Notes under the pieces: generated by a model
Told to the model about the DNA's origin: nothing
Seen by the model: the letters and a program-made list of their open reading frames with translations, nothing else
Databases searched by the model: none
Assembly: GCF_001046635.1 (NCBI RefSeq)
Contig: NZ_KQ130461.1
Location: 1-64,000 of the forward strand
Direction: 5' to 3'
Source of the DNA: Novosphingobium barchaimii LL02
GTDB taxonomy: Bacteria; Pseudomonadota; Alphaproteobacteria; Sphingomonadales; Sphingomonadaceae
DNA: 64,000 nucleotides
Position numbers and translations under genes: made by a program
Shown here: piece after piece, positions 7,059-14,251 of the stretch
Layout of the letters: every line of letters starts with the position of its first letter
Numbering within the stretch: the first letter of the stretch is position 1

Positions 7059-7332
7059 ATGGAAATCGAGTTCGACCCGGCCAAGGATGAAGCCAATATC
7101 GCCAAGCACGGCGTATCCTTGCGAGCTGCGGAAGATTTCGATTGGGATACGGCGTTTGAGCGCGAAGATGATCGCTTCGATTATGGAGAGGTTCGTTTCG
7201 TCGGCATGGGCCTGATCGGTGATCGCCTGCATGTGCTTTTTCACCGAAGGCTCTCATGACGATGCGGTGCGCGCCATCAGCCTACGCCCAGCAGAGAAGC
7301 ACGAAGTGAGGTTCTATCATGGCCAAGTTTGA
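7059..7332 (+). pseudogene. brnT: brnT toxin gene with a +1 frameshift
   Basis: The open frame 7059-7259 encodes the BrnT N-terminus: MEIEFDPAKDEANIAKHGVS, then the strand VRFVGMGLIGDRLHVL. It then runs out of frame at a run of five T (7237-7241). Dropping one T restores the family C-terminus: LFTEGSHDDAVRAISLRPA and so on to a stop at 7330-7332, about 90 residues in total, which overlaps the brnA start by 14 bases as usual for brnTA. BrnT is an mRNA-degrading toxin of the RelE-like fold. Either the toxin is inactivated (antitoxin left alone), or the slippery CTTTTTC is read with frameshifting, or it is a sequencing error. Confidence 0.8.
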
Positions 7333-7549
7333 TCCGAAGGTTCACGATGACAATCCGCCGATGGATGCGGCGTTCATGGCCGGGATGAAGCCTTCCCGGC
7401 GCGGGCGGCCGAAGTCGGAAGCGCCGAAGGTGGAGGTGAAAATCCGACTGGATGCAAAGACGGTGGAGCATCTGCGCGGCAGCGGCCCCGGATGGCAGAC
7501 CCGTGTCAATGCCCTGCTGGGTCAACTCGTTGCAACGGGGCAGCTTTGA
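7319..7549 (+). CDS. brnA: BrnA antitoxin
   Basis: 76 residues, intact. The C-terminal ribbon-helix-helix is recognisable: VEVKIRLDAKTVEHLRGSGPGWQTRVNALL, close to the BrnA consensus. The N-terminal MDAAFMAGMKP and RRGRPKSE stretch precedes it and would contact BrnT. It overlaps the restored brnT end. As antitoxin and operon repressor it remains complete although the toxin frame is broken. Confidence 0.88.
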   Translation: MAKFDPKVHDDNPPMDAAFMAGMKPSRRGRPKSEAPKVEVKIRLDAKTVEHLRGSGPGWQTRVNALLGQLVATGQL

Positions 7550-7580
7550 TTCGTCTGACTGATCTTGAGGCGGCTTCATA

Positions 7581-7913
7581 ATGCGCGCGGTTCACGACAG
7601 CATTGAGGGTCCGTTCGCGATTGGCGAGGACATGGCGCTCTATGGCACCATCACCGGCAACGCGACCCTGCAGGGCGGCGTGCGGTTCATCCTGCACGGC
7701 ACGATCATGGGCGACTTGACGATCGAGCCGAAGGCACGCGCCATCCTCCACGGCACCATAGCGGGGCGCATCTACAACAAGGGCGGGCGGGTCGAGATAT
7801 TCGGCATGGCCGGCGCGGTCGAAAATCTCAGCCGCCATGCCGAGACGATCATTGATCCTGGCGCGCATGTCCGGGGTGGACGACCGCGCCGCGAGGGGAG
7901 CGCGCGCGCATGA
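7581..7913 (+). CDS. Bactofilin-like beta-helix protein of unknown function
   Basis: 110 residues. The core (about 18-75) repeats a short beta-strand pattern with glycine turns: LYGTITGNATLQGGVRF, LHGTIMGDLTIEPKARA, LHGTIAGRIYNKGGRVE, resembling the right-handed beta-helix of bactofilins (polymer-forming cytoskeletal proteins) but shorter. The C-terminus is arginine-rich. It is the first gene of a tight four-gene run ending in a tyrosine recombinase, overlapping the next gene by four bases. The fold is inferred from the repeat pattern; the function is unknown. Confidence 0.6.
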   Translation: MRAVHDSIEGPFAIGEDMALYGTITGNATLQGGVRFILHGTIMGDLTIEPKARAILHGTIAGRIYNKGGRVEIFGMAGAVENLSRHAETIIDPGAHVRGGRPRREGSARA

Positions 7914-8275
7914 GCGGGATCGCCCACACGGCACCCCCGCAGCGCCGGCCTGTCATTCGCGCCGTCAGCTTCGATGAAGTCGGCGCGGCAATCGGCCGTT
8001 TGCTGCCCGTCGCTCTGCCCGCCACGCGCGCGGCCGAGACCGGCGCATCGCGCAAGGTGGCCGATTTCCTCCTGGCCTGGTGGAACGGCGACGAGTGCGG
8101 CCATTTCCCGATCCTGCACCTGTGCAACCTCGATGCCGTCATTGCCGAGGATATGCTGACGATCATGGCCTGGCTGGCGCAGGAGCCGACGACCTACGCC
8201 GACGCATGGGGCTACCGCGACGCGATGGGCGGCCTTTGGGTGCGCTATCGCGGCGACCCAGGCGAGGCCGTTTAA
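7910..8275 (+). CDS. Conserved accessory-region protein (DUF7673-like, name uncertain)
   Basis: 121 residues. The central stretch VADFLLAWWNGDECGHFPILHLCNLD (58-83) followed by MLTIMAWLAQEPTTYADAWG is a pattern I associate with a small domain of unknown function found on proteobacterial plasmids and integrative elements, probably DUF7673. It starts at an ATGA overlap with the beta-helix gene, so translation is coupled. No catalytic motif is evident; the paired Trp and Asp/Glu-Cys residues are the only striking conserved features. Confidence 0.65.
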   Translation: MSGIAHTAPPQRRPVIRAVSFDEVGAAIGRLLPVALPATRAAETGASRKVADFLLAWWNGDECGHFPILHLCNLDAVIAEDMLTIMAWLAQEPTTYADAWGYRDAMGGLWVRYRGDPGEAV

Positions 8276-8308
8276 ACGATCCCGAGATCCACCGCCGAAG
8301 GAAGCGAT

Positions 8309-8680
8309 ATGGACGACGACGAGGCTTTCGCTGACAACTACGCCGAGCGCGACCAGGCCAAGGCGCTGCGCGAGCAGGCCCGTGCGGGCGGGCTACGCTT
8401 CGAGGCGTATCTGACCGGCGATCAGGCCGATTGGCTGTTGGAGCGGGTCGAGCGCGGCATGTTCGTTGATCCATCCGAGGCGGTGTTCGCGATCGTCCAG
8501 AACTTTCGTGAATTGGAGCCGTACCGCGACCTACGCGACGAGTTGCTAGGCCGGGTGCTGGACGCATCGGCGGCCGAACTGGAATCGGTCCGCCCCGCCG
8601 ACGAGGTGTTTGACGAGCTGCGCCGGGAGCTGGCGCAGCCGTGTCCCGAACCGGCGCGCTGGGAGAAGATTGCACGATGA
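8309..8680 (+). CDS. Hypothetical protein, possibly ribbon-helix-helix (ParD-like)
   Basis: 123 residues, acidic. The segment FEAYLTGDQADWLLERVERGMFVDPSEAVFAIVQ (about 31-64) resembles a ParD-type ribbon-helix-helix: strand, helix 'DQADWLLERV', turn, helix 'PSEAVFAIV'. No toxin follows it; instead its stop overlaps the start of a tyrosine recombinase by four bases. It may therefore be a regulator or accessory factor of the recombinase. The family assignment is tentative. Confidence 0.6.
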   Translation: MDDDEAFADNYAERDQAKALREQARAGGLRFEAYLTGDQADWLLERVERGMFVDPSEAVFAIVQNFRELEPYRDLRDELLGRVLDASAAELESVRPADEVFDELRRELAQPCPEPARWEKIAR

Positions 8681-9639
8681 ACCAGCTCGCCCTCCTGCCC
8701 TCGCCCACGCTGGCGCTGCCGGCACTGATTGCGGCGGCCGACGACGCAACGCGGCTGCGCTTCCTTGAGTTCTTTGCCGTCACCATCCGCAACCCGCACA
8801 CACGCCGCGCCTATGCGCGCGCGGCGGGCGACTTCCTGGCCTGGTGTGAGGCGCGCGGCGTCGCCTCCCTTGCCGGCGTGCAGCCGCTCCACGTCGCGGC
8901 CTGGATCGAGGCGCTGGGGCGCGAGCTGGCCGCGCCCAGCGTCAAGCAGCAACTCGCCGGCGTGAAGCATCTGTTCGATTGGCTGGTGACGGGCCATGTC
9001 GTGCCAGTGAACCCCGCCGCGTCGGTGCGTGGGCCGGCGCATAGCCAGCGGCGCGGCAAGACGCCGGTGCTGGCCCCCGACGAGGCGCGGGCGTTGCTCG
9101 ACAGGATCGACGTGACCACCCATGCCGGCCTGCGCGATCGGGCGCTGATCGGGTTGATGGTCTATTCGTTCGCGCGGGTCGGCGCGGCGCTGGCGATGCG
9201 GGTGGAGGACGTGTTCGTGCAGAACCGCCGCCTATGGGTCCGGCTGCACGAAAAGGGCGGCAAGCGCCATGAGATGCCCTGCCACCACAATCTTGAGCAT
9301 TACCTGGCCGAATATCTCGACGGCTGCGCGCTGAGCGACGATCGCAAGGGGCCGTTGTTCCGCACGATCGGACGCAAGACCAAGCGACTAAGCGATACCC
9401 CCCTGCCCCAGCCCAATGCGTTCGCGATGGTGCGCCGGCGCGCGGCGGCGGCCGGGATCGGCACGGCGATCGGCAATCACAGTTTCCGCGCGACCGGGAT
9501 CACCACCTATTTGAAGAACGGTGGCACCTTGGAGACGGCCGCGACGATGGCGAACCATAGCTCGACGCGCACCACTCAGCTCTACGATCGCCGGCCCGAT
9601 GACGTGACGCTGGACGAAGTGGAGCGCGTGCTGATCTAG
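8677..9639 (+). CDS. Tyrosine recombinase/integrase
   Basis: 320 residues. The N-terminal SAM-like core-binding domain covers about 27-115 (HTRRAYARAAGDFLAWC). The catalytic domain has Arg167 in FARVGA, Lys193 in HEKGGKRHEM, the HSFRATG box with His268 and Arg271, His294 in NHSSTRTT and the nucleophile Tyr303 in QLYDR, so all six catalytic positions appear intact. XerD-sized phage/plasmid integrases of this type resolve multimers or move gene cassettes. It starts inside the stop of the previous gene (ATGA), so the four genes from 7581 form one unit. No attachment site was identified. Confidence 0.9.
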   Translation: MNQLALLPSPTLALPALIAAADDATRLRFLEFFAVTIRNPHTRRAYARAAGDFLAWCEARGVASLAGVQPLHVAAWIEALGRELAAPSVKQQLAGVKHLFDWLVTGHVVPVNPAASVRGPAHSQRRGKTPVLAPDEARALLDRIDVTTHAGLRDRALIGLMVYSFARVGAALAMRVEDVFVQNRRLWVRLHEKGGKRHEMPCHHNLEHYLAEYLDGCALSDDRKGPLFRTIGRKTKRLSDTPLPQPNAFAMVRRRAAAAGIGTAIGNHSFRATGITTYLKNGGTLETAATMANHSSTRTTQLYDRRPDDVTLDEVERVLI

Positions 9640-9780
9640 CGTCTCGAAATTCGAGGGTTTTTCCTGGAAGTCGGCAAGGATGACGGGCTGCGCCTCTCGA
9701 CCTTCTCCCGCTTCAATTTCAACAGCGGAAAGGGGAGCTTGAACGCCGATCTGTTCTATCCGCTGCCACGATTGTTGGGC

Positions 9781-10017
9781 GGGGGACCCGATTTTTATCT
9801 CTTTGGGCAGTCTTTCATCGGCTATGGTGAGCATCGTCATCTGGGCTGCCGACAGGCGGAGCGCGACCTCATGAGCACGGGGCCACATGAACTTTCTGCG
9901 CTCGAGACGCTTCGCATACACGCATAGCCCAGACCCGTCCCAGACTAGGGCCTTCAACCTGTCGCCCCTTTTCCCGCAGAACAGGAAAACCGCCCCCGAG
10001 AATGAATCAAGCTGGTC
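9781..10017 (-). pseudogene. IS66-family TnpB fragment
   Basis: About 79 codons on the minus strand match the IS66 Orf2/TnpB core: VFLFCGKRGDRLKALVWDG, then LCVYAKRLERRKFMWPR and the closing LSAAQMTML and ADERLPKEI stretch. The N-terminal third is replaced by unrelated sequence and there is no tnpA or tnpC beside it, so this is a decayed scrap. The bases from 9640 to 9780 hold nothing recognised. Confidence 0.7.
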
Positions 10018-10119
10018 GAGGCAAGCATCTCGCCAACAGAGGCGGCAAAGCAGCTCGGCATCGGCTGATCGACCATCTATAGAGAAATGCGCCGCCTCGG
10101 CGTGGAAAGGCCTGTCTGA
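10009..10119 (+). pseudogene. C-terminal remnant of a serine resolvase
   Basis: In frame 10009-10119 the text reads KLVEASISPTEAAKQLGIG, then a TGA codon, then STIYREMRRLGVERPV and a stop. This is the helix-turn-helix tail of a Tn3-type resolvase; the internal TGA replaces the expected arginine codon CGA by one base change. The catalytic domain is missing, cut off at the IS66 scrap. The remnant's stop directly abuts the ATG of the next gene. Confidence 0.7.
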
Positions 10120-11493
10120 ATGTCCAGACCAAAATCTGCCCATGATCTTTCGGGCCTGATGAAATATGTGGATCGTGAGCCCTGGGATGAAGCGATGGCC
10201 GAAATGCTGTCCGCACATCTGGAACCGGCGTGCGAGGCAACGGGACTGGAGCCCGACGCCATATTCGAAATCATCGGCGATCACTGGCAAGGGTCGCTAT
10301 GGGGCTGCGCCTTTGAAGATCTGCTCACGCAGGAACTGGAACCGGACGGTGGCAATCTGGTCGATGACTATCTCAAGCGGCGGGGCTGGAACGAAAAGGC
10401 GCCGAACAAGGCCTATATGCGCGCACTGCGCGATACGGTCATGTCGCTCTATGAGGTGAGCGAGGTTCTGCCCGGCCAGTCGATGACCTTGCGCGATCTG
10501 CTGCGCGACGTTGCCCCGGTGACGGTGCGGGAACACGGTGCAACCCAGACCCTCGTCAACTGGGACAAGATCGCCGCAAGGATTGTTGACGTGAACGGTC
10601 GCCACGGCATTTCCGGAGCGCTGCTGCCGTTCAGTGCTGAAGGTGCCGCACGCGTAATCGACGCATTTTCCCGACTTTCCGACGATGTTCAGGACACTGC
10701 CGGATTGCCCCCCCTCGACCGGGACGCTCTCCTGCGGGCATCGGGACCGATGTTCACGAATATGTGGCTGCTCGATTGCCTGGGCAAGGCGATGCCCGGC
10801 AGCACTCCGGATATGATCAACGCGGACGGCGATGATCTCGTATTCCACCGAATCATTTTCCCTCTGGCAAAGGGCGTGATCGGCAAGAGCGTGGCCAGAA
10901 GGCTGGACGCAGCCCCCTGGCTTGAGCCTGCCAGCGACAGTTTCTGGAACTGGCTGGCTCCAGTCAAAAAGGGCGGGAAGTCCCAATCAAGCAAAGGCAA
11001 GCAGGCCTTCGTCACAACGATGGAAGACGACACGCCGGTTTTCGCCAATGTGGAACTGACAGGCCGCAAGCTGATCGTCGAGGTGAACAGCGCCGCCCGT
11101 GCGGAACAAGCGATTATACAGATACGCGAATGGCTCGGTGATTCCGTCAGTGCTCCCATGACTGAAATTCGGACACTGGCCCAGATCATGGCCGATGATG
11201 CAGCACGCGCCCCGCAGGACGAGACGCTGGATATACCGCCACACGAAATGGAGCGCATCGTTCACGACATGCTGACCCGTGAATATACGAAAACGCTCGA
11301 TGAGCCGGTTCCTGCCCTCGGCCACAAGACTCCGCGTGCTCTAGCCCGCACAAAGGCCGGACGGACGAAAGTGGCCGACTGGCTCAAATATATTGAAAAC
11401 GGCGCGGCAAAATCCGACGCTGCCGATCCGATGGGCACCTATGACTTCACATGGATGTGGGCAGAGCTGGGGCTCAGCGACCTCCGGCGGTAA
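10120..11493 (+). CDS. 457-residue protein of unknown function, antitoxin-like C-terminus
   Basis: The N-terminal two thirds are soluble and mixed, with no domain I can name (MKYVDREPWDEAMAEML, AIFEIIGDHWQG, MFTNMWLLDCLG). Residues about 390-430 read LDEPVPALGHKTPRALARTKAGR, the pattern of the Xre/MbcA/ParS toxin-binding domain that also occurs at the end of larger SEC-C-like proteins. The gene begins one base after a resolvase remnant, so it was probably the passenger gene behind a resolvase in a lost transposon. No partner toxin lies next to it. Length and even codon use indicate a real, intact gene. Confidence 0.7.
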   Translation: MSRPKSAHDLSGLMKYVDREPWDEAMAEMLSAHLEPACEATGLEPDAIFEIIGDHWQGSLWGCAFEDLLTQELEPDGGNLVDDYLKRRGWNEKAPNKAYMRALRDTVMSLYEVSEVLPGQSMTLRDLLRDVAPVTVREHGATQTLVNWDKIAARIVDVNGRHGISGALLPFSAEGAARVIDAFSRLSDDVQDTAGLPPLDRDALLRASGPMFTNMWLLDCLGKAMPGSTPDMINADGDDLVFHRIIFPLAKGVIGKSVARRLDAAPWLEPASDSFWNWLAPVKKGGKSQSSKGKQAFVTTMEDDTPVFANVELTGRKLIVEVNSAARAEQAIIQIREWLGDSVSAPMTEIRTLAQIMADDAARAPQDETLDIPPHEMERIVHDMLTREYTKTLDEPVPALGHKTPRALARTKAGRTKVADWLKYIENGAAKSDAADPMGTYDFTWMWAELGLSDLRR

Positions 11494-11929
11494 CGGCAAT
11501 CACGCCATTCTTGATATGTTCTCGCTTAGCGTTGTCTGGCGTACCTTCCACGCTATGCCCTCAAGAAGGCGGTGCGCTGCACGATTGAGGTGAAGCCGGC
11601 AAACGCTCAGCGTTGACTGCACTTCAGGGCGACCGTGCCCCTTGCCAAGGCAGAGGGCGCACCGCCCGCGCGCGCCACCGCACGGGGATCGTCTGTCGGG
11701 ACGGGTTGAACAAGAACGGTGCCGTGCCGATCGCCGATCGCGAGCATCAAGGCGATAATGGTGGAAGCCTTGTGGCGCATGGGCATGGTGTGGATTGAAC
11801 CAAGGAAGGCAACAAGCATCGCAGACCGAGCGTATCGTGACACTCTATAGACTTTTGTGAATCAATGACCGGCAACTGATTCAAAAAAGTCATCGGACTT
11901 TACGGGGTCGATTTTGTAGGCTTTGCGCC
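11494..11929. other. Gene-poor stretch, no feature recognised
   Basis: About 435 bases. The longest frame (11607-11843, minus, 78 codons) has no recognised domain and its promoter side is unclear. The region ends in an AT-richer stretch (11840-11900) just before the WGR gene, which may hold that gene's promoter. Given the scraps on both sides it is probably decayed mobile DNA. Confidence 0.35.
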
Positions 11930-12211
11930 ATGAAAGGCGCAATCCCCCCTGATCCGATCGAGTTGGTGGCGCTTGACCCGACGCGCAACATTCGCCGGCG
12001 TTATAGCATTAGCGCGAGTTTTGATCTGTTCGGCATGATCATTGTCGAAACCCGTTGGGGGCGGATCGGCGCAGCCGGCCAAACCCAGTGTCACGCCTTT
12101 GCCGATCGTGCCGCAGCTGATCGTCATATCGCCGCGATTCTCCGGAGACGTGGTACGGCCGAAAGGCGGATCGGGATTGCCTATCGGCCGGTAGAGAGAA
12201 GCGGAGCGTAA
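11930..12211 (+). CDS. WGR-domain protein
   Basis: 93 residues made almost wholly of one WGR domain: RNIRRRYSISASFDLFGMIIVETRWGRIGAAGQ, with the signature Trp-Gly-Arg at about 43-45, then the helix FADRAAADRHIAAILRRR. WGR domains are known from eukaryotic PARPs and as stand-alone bacterial proteins that are common on alphaproteobacterial plasmids; they probably bind nucleic acid. The gene stands alone. Confidence 0.82.
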   Translation: MKGAIPPDPIELVALDPTRNIRRRYSISASFDLFGMIIVETRWGRIGAAGQTQCHAFADRAAADRHIAAILRRRGTAERRIGIAYRPVERSGA

Positions 12212-12231
12212 CGAGAAACTCTTCAATTGCC

Positions 12232-12321
12232 TCGCTCCGTCAGTTCGATCGTTGCGAGATCGTGGCAGGGCATGCCGGCGTTGCCGGTGGCCTCACTGTG
12301 GCGGATGAATATCGCCCTCAT
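12232..12321 (-). pseudogene. 5' fragment of a histidine-phosphatase (phosphoglycerate-mutase-like) gene
   Basis: On the minus strand it reads MRAIFIRHSEATGNAGM and PCHDLATIELTERG, the start of a histidine-phosphatase with the catalytic RH motif. It then stops abruptly. It is clearly homologous to the start of the decayed gene at 39585-40204, about 28 kb away. Both sit directly downstream of a toxin gene on the same strand. Confidence 0.75.
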
Positions 12322-12339
12322 AGCGCGTCCCTTAGCCGA

Positions 12340-12633
12340 CTATTGATAACCCGCCTCCCTTTGGTGGCGCACGGCCAACAGCGCCACCGTCTCACCATCG
12401 AAGTGATACAGGACAACATAGCCGCTGTTTCCAAAGTCGATCAGCTTTTCCCGATACTCGGACTCCATATCTTCAGTTGGTCGGCCGATGTGCGGGGTTG
12501 CCGCCAGAATCCGAACCCCTCCCCGGATCGCGGCGACCGCGCGTCTCGCTGCGTCGGCGTCTTTGGTCTTCAACCAGCGATGGAGCCGGTCAACATCGGC
12601 CAGTGCTTCGGCCGTCCAGATCAGACGTGGCAC
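12340..12633 (-). CDS. ParE/RelE-family toxin
   Basis: 97 residues with the ParE fold: LIWTAEALADVDRLHRWL, then helix ARRAVAAIRGGVRIL, ATPHIGRPTEDM, and the C-terminal strands KLIDFGNSGYVVLYHFDGETVALLAVRHQREAGY. ParE toxins poison DNA gyrase; RelE relatives cut mRNA. The start overlaps the end of the RHH antitoxin gene by 13 bases, the standard order. Addiction to the plasmid is the likely effect. Confidence 0.9.
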   Translation of the reverse strand: MPRLIWTAEALADVDRLHRWLKTKDADAARRAVAAIRGGVRILAATPHIGRPTEDMESEYREKLIDFGNSGYVVLYHFDGETVALLAVRHQREAGYQ

Positions 12634-12899
12634 TTAGGCGGCTCCGCATCCTCACCCGCTTCGAGCTTCGCCAACCAGACATCGGCTTCCTCAAGCGTCA
12701 CATGCAAGCCCGTCTGCTGATAGTTTTCCCATGCCCGAATGGCGTCCTGTTTGAATGCCTCGCGCTTTTCCTCGCGCTCGACATACTGCGCGATAGCTTC
12801 GCGCATAATCCAATGCGAGCTGCGCCGGCGCGCGTTGGCCAGGTGCTGCACACGCCCTTTCAGGGCATCGTCCAGCTTAATAGATGTTGCCGTTGCCAT
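12621..12899 (-). CDS. Ribbon-helix-helix antitoxin (CopG/ParD type)
   Basis: 92 residues. The DNA-binding ribbon-helix-helix is at the N-terminus: TSIKLDDALKGRVQHLANARRRSSHWIMREAIAQYVE (about 5-41). The C-terminal tail LEEADVWLAKLEAGED binds the toxin groove in this family. The ATG at 12899 is preferred because GGAGGTAGCAC precedes it; a longer frame exists upstream. It partners the ParE-type toxin and would repress its own promoter in 12900-12960. Confidence 0.88.
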   Translation of the reverse strand: MATATSIKLDDALKGRVQHLANARRRSSHWIMREAIAQYVEREEKREAFKQDAIRAWENYQQTGLHVTLEEADVWLAKLEAGEDAEPPKCHV

Positions 12900-13151
12900 C
12901 GTGCTACCTCCATAATGAAAGGTGTTACCCAGCACTACTATATGCTGCCTGCACTCAGCCGTCCATCCTCTGCCGTTACTGCGCCCCTAGTTGCTCGCGC
13001 TTCCCAAACTCGCAAGCGGACTCGCTCAAGGTGACGATCCACTGGCAAGCGAGAGCGGTCAGTCATATCCGAGCCAAGCGGCACATCATTGACGATGAGC
13101 CTTTGAGCGGTTTTGGGCATTGAAGGCGGCCAGTGCCTTCAGGCTCGTTTA

Positions 13152-13270
13152 TGTCAATATAGGGTATAGCCTATCTGGACGTCAGGCAGCCGCCGTAAAA
13201 TATGTCAGATAAGAGCCGTCTTTCGAATTTGTTGACATATGACGACTAATATCTAAAGCTCAACCTGACA
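13152..13270. promoter_or_regulatory. res site of the orphan resolvase
   Basis: Three dyads typical of Tn3-family res are spaced over 120 bases just before the resolvase: TGTC...GGAC (13152-13180), TGTCA...TGACA (13203-13237) and a third half site TGACA at 13266. They would be bound by the resolvase and contain its promoter. From 12900 to 13151 nothing else was recognised. Confidence 0.55.
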
Positions 13271-13291
13271 GATCAGGTATCAGGAGGCAAA

Positions 13292-13852
13292 ATGAAGGGG
13301 CAAAAGATCGGCTATGTCCGGGTCAGCGCCTTTGATCAGAATGTCGACCGTCAACTGGACGGCATCGCCCTCGACCGGGTCTTCACCGATCGCGCTTCCG
13401 GCAAGGATGTCGGCCGTCCGCAGCTAGCCGCCCTGCTCTCCTTCATCCGCGAAGGCGACACGCTGGTCGTCCACAGCATGGACCGGCTGGCACGTAATCT
13501 CGACGACCTGCGCAAACTGGTGCAGTGGCTGACCCGTCAGGGCATCCGCATCGAATTCGTCAAGGAAAGCCTTTCCTTCACCGGCGAGGATTCTCCGATG
13601 GCCAATCTCATGCTCTCGGTCATGGGCGCCTTCGCCGAATTCGAGCGCGCCCTGATCCGCGAACGCCAGCGTGAAGGCATCGCGCTCGCCAAGCAGCGCG
13701 GCGCCTATCGTGGGCGCAAAAAGATGCTGTCAGAGGAAAGGGTCGCCGAACTGGTGCGGCGGGTGGGCGATGGCGAGAGGAAATCCGTCATCGCCCGCGA
13801 TATGGGGATCAGCCGGGAGACGCTTTACCAATATTTGCGGGCGGTTGCCTAA
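13292..13852 (+). CDS. tnpR: Serine resolvase (Tn3 TnpR type)
   Basis: 186 residues, the usual length. The catalytic domain starts KIGYVRVSAFDQN with nucleophile Ser12. It continues with FTDRASGKDVGRPQL, the arginine-rich active region VHSMDRLARNLDDL and the long E-helix ANLMLSVMGAFAEFERALIRERQ. The C-terminal helix-turn-helix is SVIARDMGISRETLYQYL (about 165-182). AGGAGG lies seven bases before the ATG and a res-like array upstream. No matching tnpA is next to it, so it is a leftover of a Tn3-type element or serves plasmid dimer resolution. Confidence 0.92.
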   Translation: MKGQKIGYVRVSAFDQNVDRQLDGIALDRVFTDRASGKDVGRPQLAALLSFIREGDTLVVHSMDRLARNLDDLRKLVQWLTRQGIRIEFVKESLSFTGEDSPMANLMLSVMGAFAEFERALIRERQREGIALAKQRGAYRGRKKMLSEERVAELVRRVGDGERKSVIARDMGISRETLYQYLRAVA

Positions 13853-13870
13853 ACCCGGGAAGGGTCGGCT

Positions 13871-14251
13871 TTACTGCGCCGATTGGCCGCGCGTAGTCTG
13901 CTCGGCCGCGACTTCGAAGGGCGAGGTGGTATTGGCAGTCGGGTCATAGGAACGGTCGATCCGGTTGCGGATCCGGTTCTGCACCCGGTTCTGGATTCGG
14001 GTGTTGACTCGGCCCATCGGCCCGGTGTCGATGGCCGTGGCGGTTTGGCGCTGCCCTACCTGCCCTACCGCCGACTCTGCGATCTGGCCGGGGCGGTTTA
14101 TCTCCTGCGTCGGGTCAGTTTGGCGCTGCTCCATTTGTCCCATCGGCAATTGGGTGATCTGGCCGGGGCGGGTCGTCTGCTGCGCCTGCGCGGCGGAGGC
14201 CACGGTTAGCAAAGCCGCCGCCATGCCGAGGCTGGATATGCGAAGTCTCAT
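13871..14251 (-). CDS. Small secreted repeat protein of the polysaccharide cluster
   Basis: 126 residues. A signal peptide is clear (ISSLGMAAALLTVASAAQA, cleavage about residue 23). The mature part has two imperfect repeats of about 29 residues containing RPGQI...GQ...QRQT, followed by the pseudo-repeat TRIQNRVQNRIRNRID and a low-complexity end. It overlaps the upstream TPR gene by four bases (ATGA) and is the last gene of the long leftward polysaccharide operon. Its function is unknown; a matrix or periplasmic assembly role is inference. Confidence 0.7.
   Translation of the reverse strand: MRLRISSLGMAAALLTVASAAQAQQTTRPGQITQLPMGQMEQRQTDPTQEINRPGQIAESAVGQVGQRQTATAIDTGPMGRVNTRIQNRVQNRIRNRIDRSYDPTANTTSPFEVAAEQTTRGQSAQ

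Noticed and set aside
11607-11843. 78-codon minus-strand frame
   Set aside because: No domain, no convincing ribosome site, and it lies in a stretch that looks like decayed DNA.
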